Both the position numbers and the translations under genes were made by a program. From positions 1 to 48,945 of the forward strand of contig JAHRAO010000026.1 of assembly GCA_020027215.1 (NCBI GenBank): a stretch of 48,945 nucleotides of DNA. The letters run 5' to 3'. Source of the stretch: Gammaproteobacteria bacterium. Lineage in GTDB: Bacteria; Pseudomonadota; Gammaproteobacteria; JABABF01; JAHRAO01. The notes beneath the pieces were generated by a model. The model worked only from the letters and a program-made list of their open reading frames with translations, was not told where the DNA came from and ran no database searches. Below are positions 34,808 through 42,940 of the stretch, in pieces (positions within the stretch are counted from its first letter, which is position 1; each line of letters opens with the position of its first letter).

Positions 34808-35752
34808 TCAACTTTTTGTTGCGCGATTTTTCTTACGCGAGATATTAAACCGTTGGCGGCGATCCCATAAACATTTGCGGCTAATCCCTAATTTTTTAGC
34901 AAGATCGGCTTCATTCATTGAATCTTGATGTTCCAAAATAAATTTTTGGAAGTACTCCTCTAATGATAAAGGTTCGTCATCACTCGTTTGTCCTGCCATT
35001 TTATCTATTGTCCGTTCGGTGCTTGTCGGCTCCCCACTGAACCCCGTGTAATGCGATAAGAGTGAAGCATCAATCACCTGCTTCGTCGTCAATAATATAC
35101 AATTGCGCATCACATTAATTAATTCCCGCACATTTCCTGGCCAACTGTATTGGCAGAGCATTTGGGTCGCATCGCGACTTAAACGCAAGGCAGGTTGATG
35201 ATTATTTTCTTCTTCTAATACTTTTTGCACCAATGCAAGAATATCATTTTTACCTCTCACCGCCAATTTGGGAATGTCTAAAACAATACTGCTAATGCGA
35301 TAATAAAGATCGCGGCGAAATACAGTGCTTGAAGAAAGAAAATCTACAGGGCAGTTCGCTGTAAAGATAAGCCGAACCAAATTCATCTGTTGCACTTGGT
35401 CTATGCAATAAACAATTTCTTTTTGTATTTTAGTCGCACATTCATCAATATTATCAATAACCAGCGTGCCCTCTTGCGTATCAACCATATCGAGCGCAAA
35501 ATGATCCATGACCGAGGGGTCAATGACACACAACTTGCCGGGTCGTTGGCTCTGTTGGTGAATAATACGTGCTAGTAGGGATTTTCCACTGCCCGTTTCA
35601 CCGCAAATTAAAACAGGGTAATTTTTCTGTGCGACTTCTTGTGCCATTAAGCGAATAGTATTCATCGCTGGGCAATCGCCGACCAATATATCGGTAAGGT
35701 TATTAATATCGTATTTAGAAAATTTATTTGTGACTAATGCGTTTTCAGGCAT
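34808..35752 (-). CDS. NtrC/CbrB-like regulator lacking the receiver domain and the GAFTGA loop
   Basis: A 314-residue protein with a sigma-54-activator type AAA+ domain and a C-terminal Fis helix-turn-helix. Walker A is GETGSGKS (51-58), Walker B is TLVIDNIDE (96-104), the arginine-finger region is FRRDLYYRISSIVLDIP (145-161), and WPGNVREL is at 204-211. The Fis-type helix-turn-helix is at 280-304 (NEADLAKKLGISRKCLWDRRQ). Only 37 residues separate the Walker motifs and the GAFTGA loop that contacts sigma-54 is missing; there is no N-terminal receiver domain. The gene lies between dksA and folK, where Pseudomonas carries cbrAB. It probably acts without sigma-54, as TyrR does. A GGAG Shine-Dalgarno lies at the dksA 3' end. 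Confidence 0.85.
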   Translation of the reverse strand: MPENALVTNKFSKYDINNLTDILVGDCPAMNTIRLMAQEVAQKNYPVLICGETGSGKSLLARIIHQQSQRPGKLCVIDPSVMDHFALDMVDTQEGTLVIDNIDECATKIQKEIVYCIDQVQQMNLVRLIFTANCPVDFLSSSTVFRRDLYYRISSIVLDIPKLAVRGKNDILALVQKVLEEENNHQPALRLSRDATQMLCQYSWPGNVRELINVMRNCILLTTKQVIDASLLSHYTGFSGEPTSTERTIDKMAGQTSDDEPLSLEEYFQKFILEHQDSMNEADLAKKLGISRKCLWDRRQRFNISRKKNRATKS

Positions 35753-35756
35753 TGAT

Positions 35757-36434
35757 TTATTCTCCAGATTCTTGTCGCTCTTTCACTTCAACTAATGTCT
35801 TACAATCAAAACAAAAATGAGCAATAGGGCGAACTTCTAAACGCTGTAAGCCAATATCGTCTCCGCAATTTTTACAATAGCCGTATTGGCGGTTATTAAT
35901 CTCTTTCAGTGCTTCATCAATACGATTCATCAATTTTTGCTCGCGGTGACGCGTGCCAGCACCAAAACTAAATGCCTCTTCACGTGTTGCTTTATCCGCC
36001 ATATCGGCAAGCCCAGTTTCTTCCATTTGAATGTATTGCGCTGTATATTCATTTTTTTTAAGAAGTGCTTGTTTCCATTTTTCTAAAATGCGGCGAAAAT
36101 GAGTTCGTTGCCGCGCATTCATATAGGACTCAGGTTTCTTACTCTCATACGGAGTAAAATGAGTGAAAGTATCTAATAAATCTAATGAAGATTTATGGGC
36201 AAACTGTTGTGAAGTATTGACTTTTTTGCTTGTTTTTGTTTTACGCGGGCGAGGGGACGGACTCTTTTTTGTCTTTTTCGCAACGCTGGGCTGAGCGGAA
36301 TTTGCCGCTTTCTGAACTTTTTTGTTATCTACTTTACCTTGCGAAGTTTTTTTTTCAGCTGTTCTACTTACAGCTGATTTTGTCGGACGCACAGGCTTTG
36401 TGCTTCTTTTTTGTGATGAGGTTGTTGTAGCCAC
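35757..36434 (-). CDS. dksA: RNA polymerase-binding factor DksA with an N-terminal basic extension
   Basis: Binds in the secondary channel of RNA polymerase and, with ppGpp, resets transcription in the stringent response. From residue 82 the sequence aligns with E. coli DksA: SSLDLLDTFTHFTPYE, YMNARQRTHFRRILEKWK, coiled-coil tip aspartates Asp144 and Asp147, and zinc-finger cysteines Cys187, Cys190, Cys208 and Cys211. Residues 1-80 are an added Lys/Ser/Thr/Pro-rich, disordered, histone-like tail, making 225 residues instead of 151. The start is a GTG. A perfect palindrome lies between the likely -10 and the start. The downstream regulator gene begins 4 bp after the stop. Confidence 0.95.
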   Translation of the reverse strand: MATTTSSQKRSTKPVRPTKSAVSRTAEKKTSQGKVDNKKVQKAANSAQPSVAKKTKKSPSPRPRKTKTSKKVNTSQQFAHKSSLDLLDTFTHFTPYESKKPESYMNARQRTHFRRILEKWKQALLKKNEYTAQYIQMEETGLADMADKATREEAFSFGAGTRHREQKLMNRIDEALKEINNRQYGYCKNCGDDIGLQRLEVRPIAHFCFDCKTLVEVKERQESGE

Positions 36435-36444
36435 AAATATATTA

Positions 36445-36465
36445 ATAGTATTCTAATAATACTAT
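36445..36465 (-). promoter_or_regulatory. Palindrome at the predicted dksA transcription start
   Basis: ATAGTATT and AATACTAT form a perfect 8-bp inverted repeat around a 5-nt centre. It starts 10 bp before the dksA GTG and ends 2 bp from the likely -10. The symmetry and location suit an operator; a leader hairpin is the alternative. It is AT-only except for one G-C pair, so the RNA hairpin would be weak. Confidence 0.5.
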
Positions 36466-36467
36466 CT

Positions 36468-36473
36468 ATTATA
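36468..36473 (-). promoter_or_regulatory. Likely -10 element of dksA
   Basis: A perfect TATAAT on the minus strand in the 128-bp purL-dksA gap. The predicted start is near 36461, giving a leader of about 27 nt. No clear -35 is found at 16-18 bp. Confidence 0.45.
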
Positions 36474-36562
36474 TACATTTTTCCATTTTCTTCATAAATC
36501 CCTGCCCGCTTATCCGTCTCACCGTCACGATACTTTCGCCTCAGTTTTTTCCATCATCACCT

Positions 36563-39500
36563 CTACCCAACCCATCGCCGGGCGTTACCAAACATGTGCA
36601 TCCACGGAGCATCTTCTCCCCAGTGTGGAGGGTGCCACGAATACTGCATGGTGCGGAAAACTCTCTCTGGGTGAGGCATCATAATGGTCACGCGTCCATC
36701 CGCACTACAAAAACCTGTTAATCCGCCTGCTGAACCATTCGGGTTTGCTGGGTATTGTTGGGTGGGTTGCCCATATCCATCAATAAAGCGTAATACCGCA
36801 TGAGATTGGTTAGGATTCTGTTGCGATGCCCATTCGGCATATCCTTCACCGTGCGCAACGGCAATGGGCATTTTTGAACCAACCATATCCATGAAAAAAA
36901 TAGATGACGAAGGCAGAATTTCAACCATTGATAAACGAGATTCAAACTGACGGGAACGGTTATAGGTAAAAGTCGGCCAATGGGTGGCTCCCTCTATCCA
37001 ATCACGCAGATACGATAGAACATGACAACCATTACATACCCCCAAAGTAAAAGTTGTTGGTCGCACAAAGAAACGTTCCAACGCCTCTATACAACGGGGA
37101 TTGCGTTGGATAACTTCTGCCCATCCCTTCCCTGCTCCTAATACATCACCAAATGAAAAGCCACCACAAATTGCCAACCCTTGATATTCAGCCAAATCAC
37201 ATTCTCCATTGATAATGTCGTTGGTGTGCACATCAATACAAGTAAAGCCCGCGCGCGTAAAAGCTGCCGCCATTTCGTATTGCCCATTGACCCCTTGTTC
37301 ACGTAAAATAGCCACTCGCGGCGCAACCTTTTTAATCAGCGGTGGCGCATAATCTACATAGTCAAAAGAGAGATCGGCAAATATTCCCAGAGTATCTTTG
37401 TGGGGAACGCCATCCCATTCCTCGCGGGCACAATCTGGATTATCGCGTAATTTTTGCATCTGATAGCTGAGTTCTTGCCACCATCTGTGATAATCGCGGC
37501 GGGGTGCGGTCAATACTGGAGATTGATTGCGGTGAAAGCGGATTTCATCATCTCCGTTGCACCGCCCAATAAATTGCAAGGGAACCGCATAGCGTGAAAA
37601 ACATTGGATGAGAGCCTCCTCTCCCCTGCTCGTTGCCTGAACCACTGCTCCCAATTCTTCATTAAATAAAATGCTCAGATCATTGTCCCCTAAAGCCGCT
37701 ATATCAATATCAACTCCAAGGCGAGCAGCAAAACACATCTCACAGATACAAGCAAAGATTCCGCCATCCGAACGGTCATGATAAGCTAAGATCCCGCCTT
37801 GTTTTGCAGCATCCTGTATGGCGGCAAAAAAACGGACCAGCAGTGCGGCATTTTCAAGGTCTGGTACTGCGCCATCATTAATTGTATGCGCTTGCGCAAG
37901 GGCTGATCGTCCCATGCGTTGTTTGCCTTGTGCTAAATCAATAAAAAAAATATGACCCCCATCGGCACTGAGTTGTGGAGTTAAGCCTCCGCGCAAATCA
38001 TGTGTGGGTGCGAATGCCGATACAATTAACGACAAAGGCGCCTTGGTGTCATAATGTTGATCGTCTTGTTGCCATTGGGTCGCCATCGATAACGAGTCTT
38101 TACCGACGGGGATACATACCCCCAACTGCGGACACAATTCTGTCGCCACTGTACGCACACTTTCATACAGCGCATCACTTTGATGGGGGGCATCGACCGC
38201 AACCATCCAATTTGCTGATAGTTTGATATCCTGCATCTGTCGAATCCGCATACAAGCAATATTGGTAATGGCTTCGCCGATTGCCATGCGCGCCGCACTC
38301 GGTGCGTGACTTGCGCCTATCGGAGTGCGTTCGCCCATTGCCATGGCTTCCCCATGGTGGGCAACATAGTCACTCGCGGTAGAGGCGGCATCAGCAACTG
38401 GAATTTGCCAAGGACCGACGCATTGATCGCGATAGCTCATTCCTCCCACCGTGCGATCGCCAATATGCACCAGAAAATGTTTTGCGGCGACTGCGGGGAC
38501 TTGCAACACCTTTTTTGCCGCACGGGACACATCGATATGAGAAAGCGAGAGCGGTTCAAGAGGTGGGGGAATAAGGCGGGTGCAGGGAATATCTATTTTC
38601 GGTTGCTGTTCAAATAAAGCCGCCAAAGGAAAATCAATGACCGTATTATTATTTTCATCGTAGACCGTCAATTGTTGCTGAATAATCGTGTGCCCTATCT
38701 GCGCCCACGGGCACGATTCGCGCTGACAAATACTCTGCCATTCGGTTAAGTGTGCATGAGAAATCGCAACCACATAGCGTTCTTGCGCCTCGTTACACCA
38801 CATTTCCATTGGCGATAAACTCGGATCATCGGTCGGTAAGCGGGCTAAGTACACTTTTCCTCCGCATTCTAAATCATGTAACAATTCAGTCACCGCATTA
38901 GATAGCCCGCCAGCACCGACATCGTGGAGACGAATAATGGGGTTGCGGTTTGTTTTTTGCCAACAGGTATCAATGACTTCTTGGCACCGCCGTTGCATCT
39001 GGGGATTTTGTCGTTGCACCGAAGAAAAATCTAATTGTGCATTGTCGCCGCCAATCGTCGACGATGAAGCGCTACCACCGCCAATACCGATACGGTTGGC
39101 AGGTCCTCCTAACACTATGATGACCATATCATCCGTCGCGTCGCCCCACGCAATATCCCTACGGCGTATATTACCAAACCCTCCAGCGATCATAATCGGC
39201 TTGTCGTAACTCCATTGTGGTGAAGTATCGTCGGTCCAACTCTCAAATGTGCGGAAATATCCGCATAAATTGACGCGCCCAAATTCATTATTAAAAGCGG
39301 CGCCACCCAAAGGCGCTTGTAACATGATCTCGCTTGCCGGTGCCAAATGCGGTGGCGTAATACGGAGAGGTTCCCACGGCATAGGAAAATCAGCTAACCG
39401 CAGATGTGATACGCTAAAACCCACTAACCCTGCTTTTTGCTTACCGCCTTTTCCTACTGCCGCTTCATCCCTTAATTCGCCTCCCACTCCCGTTCCCGCA

Positions 39501-40411
39501 CCGGGAAAAGGCGAAATTGCGGTAGGATGATTGTGTGTTTCCACCTTGATTTGCATGTCTATCTTTTCAGGGTGAGCCGTGTAATGACCTTGTGCGGGGA
39601 AAAAACGGTGTCCTAAATGCGCCCCAATGACTGCCGCATTATCGCGATAAGCACTGTAAATATTCTCGGGATTACAGCGATAGGTTAAACGAATCATATC
39701 CATGGGCGATTTCATTGGTAACACATTATCTAATTGCCAATGTGCGTTAAATATTTTGTGGCGGCAATGCTCTGAATTGACTTGGGTATACATCATCATT
39801 TCTGCATCCGTTGCCGCACGCTGCCAGCGATCAAAGCATTTTTCCAAATAAGTGATTTCTGCCGAACTCAACCCCCAATGGTTCTGCTGATTTTCTACAG
39901 CAATATTTTTAATATGCCGCAAAGGTTGACGCGGAATATCATATTGAAAATAACGATATATTTTTTGCATATCGGCAGGGAATATAATATCTTCAGTCAT
40001 GCGATCGTATAAAACGCTGGCACATGAATGGAAAAAATCATCATGCACCGATGGATGGAGTTCATAACAAATACCCATCTCAATACTTTTCATTTGTGCA
40101 ATATGACACGCCCGAACAATATCACCGACTTTACTCGCCCACGCCGAAACCGTACCGGCGCGCGGCATAACGACTAAAGATCTGTGTGGCAGAGTGGTAA
40201 CTGGCTGAGCAGATAACAGATCATTGAATTCGGAGTGCTCTGCAGAGAGTGCGAGTATGTATATCAGATGTGCCCGACAAACATATTGTGTATATTCGAC
40301 ACCTTGGTCGTGCCTTTGTACTCTTTGTTGGATGTATTGATTGATTTGTTCTAAACGAAAAGAAGGGAAGGCTTGCGGACCCCAGTAGATCACGGGTAGC
40401 GACATAATCAA
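36563..40411 (-). CDS. purL: Phosphoribosylformylglycinamidine synthase, large single-chain type
   Basis: Converts FGAR to FGAM using glutamine and ATP, the fourth step of purine synthesis. The 1282 residues carry the N-terminal PurS-like domain, the ATP-binding/synthetase region (AQSTVNSEHCRHKIF-like TQVNSEHCRHKIFNA, KVETHNHPTAISPFPGAGTGVGGELRDE, GGGSASSS) and a C-terminal glutaminase whose nucleophile is Cys1126 in LGVCNGCHVL, with the HGEGYAEW and MPHPERVFR segments completing it. Length agrees with E. coli PurL (1295). It starts one codon after the stop of the upstream exported protein. An in-frame ATG two codons downstream is a possible alternative start. Confidence 0.97.
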   Translation of the reverse strand: MIMSLPVIYWGPQAFPSFRLEQINQYIQQRVQRHDQGVEYTQYVCRAHLIYILALSAEHSEFNDLLSAQPVTTLPHRSLVVMPRAGTVSAWASKVGDIVRACHIAQMKSIEMGICYELHPSVHDDFFHSCASVLYDRMTEDIIFPADMQKIYRYFQYDIPRQPLRHIKNIAVENQQNHWGLSSAEITYLEKCFDRWQRAATDAEMMMYTQVNSEHCRHKIFNAHWQLDNVLPMKSPMDMIRLTYRCNPENIYSAYRDNAAVIGAHLGHRFFPAQGHYTAHPEKIDMQIKVETHNHPTAISPFPGAGTGVGGELRDEAAVGKGGKQKAGLVGFSVSHLRLADFPMPWEPLRITPPHLAPASEIMLQAPLGGAAFNNEFGRVNLCGYFRTFESWTDDTSPQWSYDKPIMIAGGFGNIRRRDIAWGDATDDMVIIVLGGPANRIGIGGGSASSSTIGGDNAQLDFSSVQRQNPQMQRRCQEVIDTCWQKTNRNPIIRLHDVGAGGLSNAVTELLHDLECGGKVYLARLPTDDPSLSPMEMWCNEAQERYVVAISHAHLTEWQSICQRESCPWAQIGHTIIQQQLTVYDENNNTVIDFPLAALFEQQPKIDIPCTRLIPPPLEPLSLSHIDVSRAAKKVLQVPAVAAKHFLVHIGDRTVGGMSYRDQCVGPWQIPVADAASTASDYVAHHGEAMAMGERTPIGASHAPSAARMAIGEAITNIACMRIRQMQDIKLSANWMVAVDAPHQSDALYESVRTVATELCPQLGVCIPVGKDSLSMATQWQQDDQHYDTKAPLSLIVSAFAPTHDLRGGLTPQLSADGGHIFFIDLAQGKQRMGRSALAQAHTINDGAVPDLENAALLVRFFAAIQDAAKQGGILAYHDRSDGGIFACICEMCFAARLGVDIDIAALGDNDLSILFNEELGAVVQATSRGEEALIQCFSRYAVPLQFIGRCNGDDEIRFHRNQSPVLTAPRRDYHRWWQELSYQMQKLRDNPDCAREEWDGVPHKDTLGIFADLSFDYVDYAPPLIKKVAPRVAILREQGVNGQYEMAAAFTRAGFTCIDVHTNDIINGECDLAEYQGLAICGGFSFGDVLGAGKGWAEVIQRNPRCIEALERFFVRPTTFTLGVCNGCHVLSYLRDWIEGATHWPTFTYNRSRQFESRLSMVEILPSSSIFFMDMVGSKMPIAVAHGEGYAEWASQQNPNQSHAVLRFIDGYGQPTQQYPANPNGSAGGLTGFCSADGRVTIMMPHPERVFRTMQYSWHPPHWGEDAPWMHMFGNARRWVG

Positions 40412-41488
40412 TCAGCGGGGATCCGGTGCGCAAAAACGCGATAAAGAATGACGATCGGGATCTTCATTAAACCATTTTTTTTCGTATAACTTATTGATAC
40501 TCGGTTGGTCTATTGAGCGATAAAATTGGTAGAGTTGTTGTACCCATAACGACTGCAATTTTTGGCAATACTTGTACTGAATATATTTTTTTTGTATCGT
40601 GCGGCGCCATTTCCAATTACTATAAACGGGAACATTATACGATTCATCCCAGTTCGGATTCACATATTTTTGCACAGTAAAATTATTGATATTATGCAAT
40701 CGCCACTCTGTGCCGTCGTAATGCAAATAAGGGGCATTTGTATAAGGACCTTCACATAACGACAGTACAAAAAGTAATCCCTGATAATTCGCTTCACTGT
40801 CGCCGCGGCTTAAGGCTTGAGTCGTCCATTTACCCATTATTAAAGCTTCACTCCATAAACCATAATTAAGGATTTTCTCCAGTGCGCTCTCCCGACTATA
40901 CCCCCTATTTCTGTAACGGCTGTATTTAGAGGCATAGCGTGCCCCATAAGAGACAAAATGCCCCAGCTTATCGGTGCCCGTATAAATGTCATATACTTTT
41001 ATAACCCGCGACAGCGGTATCCAAAAAGGCATGGAGTGGAGAAGGCTATTACGCAAATACTGCATGTTAGTCATATAAACTTGTGTGGTATCTAACGGAT
41101 AGTCCGTATACAAGTGCGCGTGTTCTGGGCGGCGGGGGAAACGATCAATGGTGGGGTGATAATCCAGCCAGTGTTCAATGCGTTGATAGGTTGGAAAATA
41201 AAAAGCGCGGCGCAATAATGTCCGTGCGGTACCCACGCACGAGCGATACCACAAGCGGACGCGTTTATGCGGGGTATTGAGATGGCGCGATTCTAAACGA
41301 GAATAATGTTTTCCACGGTTAATCTGCTCCAATGCTATTTGCAAATGGCGAATAATATAGGCATCTATTTTTTTACCCGAATCAACCAGATTATATCCCC
41401 AAGCGATATAGTGATCGGGTTCACGTGCCCAGCCATTCATGCACAGCAGGGCAAGGAACAATACACCGACACGCACCAACACAATCAT
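40412..41488 (-). CDS. Exported conserved protein of unknown function
   Basis: I do not recognise this 358-residue protein with confidence. It has a signal peptide (about 1-21, hydrophobic core VRVGVLFLALLCM, likely cut after GWA), so it should be periplasmic or outer-membrane associated. The mature part is rich in Tyr, Arg and Trp and shows distinctive blocks: TGTDKLGHFVSYG (170-182), SEALIMGKW (213-221) and RGDSEANYQGLLF (228-240), which hint at a His/Asp/Glu site. No membrane helix follows the signal. It sits between radA (stop 10 bp upstream) and purL (adjacent downstream). Its sequence composition is like its neighbours, so it is not evidently foreign. Confidence 0.75.
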   Translation of the reverse strand: MIVLVRVGVLFLALLCMNGWAREPDHYIAWGYNLVDSGKKIDAYIIRHLQIALEQINRGKHYSRLESRHLNTPHKRVRLWYRSCVGTARTLLRRAFYFPTYQRIEHWLDYHPTIDRFPRRPEHAHLYTDYPLDTTQVYMTNMQYLRNSLLHSMPFWIPLSRVIKVYDIYTGTDKLGHFVSYGARYASKYSRYRNRGYSRESALEKILNYGLWSEALIMGKWTTQALSRGDSEANYQGLLFVLSLCEGPYTNAPYLHYDGTEWRLHNINNFTVQKYVNPNWDESYNVPVYSNWKWRRTIQKKYIQYKYCQKLQSLWVQQLYQFYRSIDQPSINKLYEKKWFNEDPDRHSLSRFCAPDPR

Positions 41489-41497
41489 TTCTGCATA

Positions 41498-42832
41498 CTA
41501 TTCAAATGCTGCCAGCGCGGCACTTAAATGCTCGACGCCTATCAGGTGCATATTCTTCATTGTTTTTTTAGGGAGATTGCTCTTAGGAATAATGGCTTTT
41601 TTGAAGCCGTGTTTTGCCGCCTCATCTAATCGTTCTTGTCCGCCGGGAACAGGGCGTATCTCACCGCTGAGCCCTATTTCGCCAAATGCAATCGTATCAT
41701 GTGGAAAGGCGCGATTGTTGACACTTGAACTCACCGCTAAGGCAAAAGCAAGATCCACTGCTGTTTCGCTAATTTTAATACCGCCGACCACATTAGCAAA
41801 TAAATCCATGCCCGCCACATTACAATCACTATGTCTATTGAGCACCGCTAATAACATCAATAAGCGATGCGTGTCGACCCCTATTGCTAAACGCCGTGCA
41901 TGCCCCATTTGTGATGAATCGGTCAATACCTGCAATTCGACCAAGAGCGGTCGCGACCCTTCACGGATAACAACCACTATACTGCCAGGAGGCACTGGCT
42001 GACTGCGCGACAGAAATATAGAAGATGGATTACGCACTTCTTTCAATCCAGTATCAACCATCGCAAATACACCGAGTTCATTCACCGCACCAAAACGATT
42101 TTTATGGCTACGCAATAAACGAAAACGGTGATCATCCGTACTCTCTAACAATAATGAGCAGTCCACCATATGCTCTAATACTTTGGGACCTGCCAATGCC
42201 CCTTCTTTGGTGACATGCCCTACTAACAACAAAATAATGTTCTTTTTTTTAGCAATCTGGATAAAATGCGCTGCACAATCACGCACTTGATTCACACTCC
42301 CCGCAGCAGTGTGCGCAGCTGGATTACGCATGACTTGAATTGAATCAATCACTACTAACTGAAATTGTCCCGTTTCCATCGTCTGAGCAATTAGTTCAAT
42401 ATCGGTCTCCGCCAATAATTGCACTGGTGAGTCTTGTAAATTGAGGCGACGTGCGCGTAATGCCAGCTGGGGTAATGATTCTTCGCCGGTAACATAGAGG
42501 GCATTATGTTCTTGCGTTAAATGACAAGCAATTTGCATCAATAAGGTACTCTTGCCGGCACCTGGTTGCCCACCGATAAGGATTATGGCACCCGGCAATA
42601 ATCCTCCACCTAATACGCGATCAAATTCAACAAAAGCGCTCTTGAGGCGTTTTTGCTGGACAAGGTCAATTTGGTCTAAAGTGCGGATATCATTCGAACG
42701 CTTTGCGGGAGATAATGGGACTTCTTTTTGTTGCAAGCTATTCCACGTAGAACAATAGGCACATTGTCCGCGCCATTTTTGGTGAACGCCGCCACATTCA
42801 GTGCAGTGGTACTGCATAGCTAATCGTTTCAT
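41498..42832 (-). CDS. radA: DNA repair protein RadA
   Basis: A RecA-related helicase that promotes branch migration of recombination intermediates. A zinc finger CTECGGVHQKWRGQCAYC opens the protein; Walker A is GGQPGAGKST; the RadA-specific KNRFG motif is in HKNRFGAVNELGVF; a Lon-like C-terminal domain follows (DLALALAVSSSVNNRAFPHDTIAFGEIGLSGEIRPVPGGQ-like). The ATG at 42832 gives 444 residues (E. coli 460). The frame starts at a TTG at 42850, but TACAAT lies only 6 nt before the ATG and there is no Shine-Dalgarno. It diverges from etfB. Confidence 0.95.
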   Translation of the reverse strand: MKRLAMQYHCTECGGVHQKWRGQCAYCSTWNSLQQKEVPLSPAKRSNDIRTLDQIDLVQQKRLKSAFVEFDRVLGGGLLPGAIILIGGQPGAGKSTLLMQIACHLTQEHNALYVTGEESLPQLALRARRLNLQDSPVQLLAETDIELIAQTMETGQFQLVVIDSIQVMRNPAAHTAAGSVNQVRDCAAHFIQIAKKKNIILLLVGHVTKEGALAGPKVLEHMVDCSLLLESTDDHRFRLLRSHKNRFGAVNELGVFAMVDTGLKEVRNPSSIFLSRSQPVPPGSIVVVIREGSRPLLVELQVLTDSSQMGHARRLAIGVDTHRLLMLLAVLNRHSDCNVAGMDLFANVVGGIKISETAVDLAFALAVSSSVNNRAFPHDTIAFGEIGLSGEIRPVPGGQERLDEAAKHGFKKAIIPKSNLPKKTMKNMHLIGVEHLSAALAAFE

Positions 42833-42838
42833 GGTGCT

Positions 42839-42844
42839 ATTGTA
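42839..42844 (-). promoter_or_regulatory. -10-like TACAAT directly upstream of radA
   Basis: TACAAT on the minus strand ends 6 nt before the radA ATG. A TTGCCT about 15 bp upstream could serve as a -35. Transcription would begin at or next to the start codon. Confidence 0.4.
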
Positions 42845-42903
42845 TCGCAATCACTTTACAGGCAAATCGCAACAAGATGAAAAGGCACCGCATTAATAAT
42901 ATA

Positions 42904-42932
42904 GTTACATAAAACCAAATTCATAATATAAT
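42904..42932 (+). promoter_or_regulatory. etfB promoter, with start site at the ATG
   Basis: -35 GTTACA (42904-42909, four of six matches) and a perfect -10 TATAAT (42927-42932) are separated by exactly 17 bp. The predicted start lies at about 42939-42941, on the etfB ATG, leaving no room for a Shine-Dalgarno. Confidence 0.6.
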
Positions 42933-42940
42933 CTTTTGTA

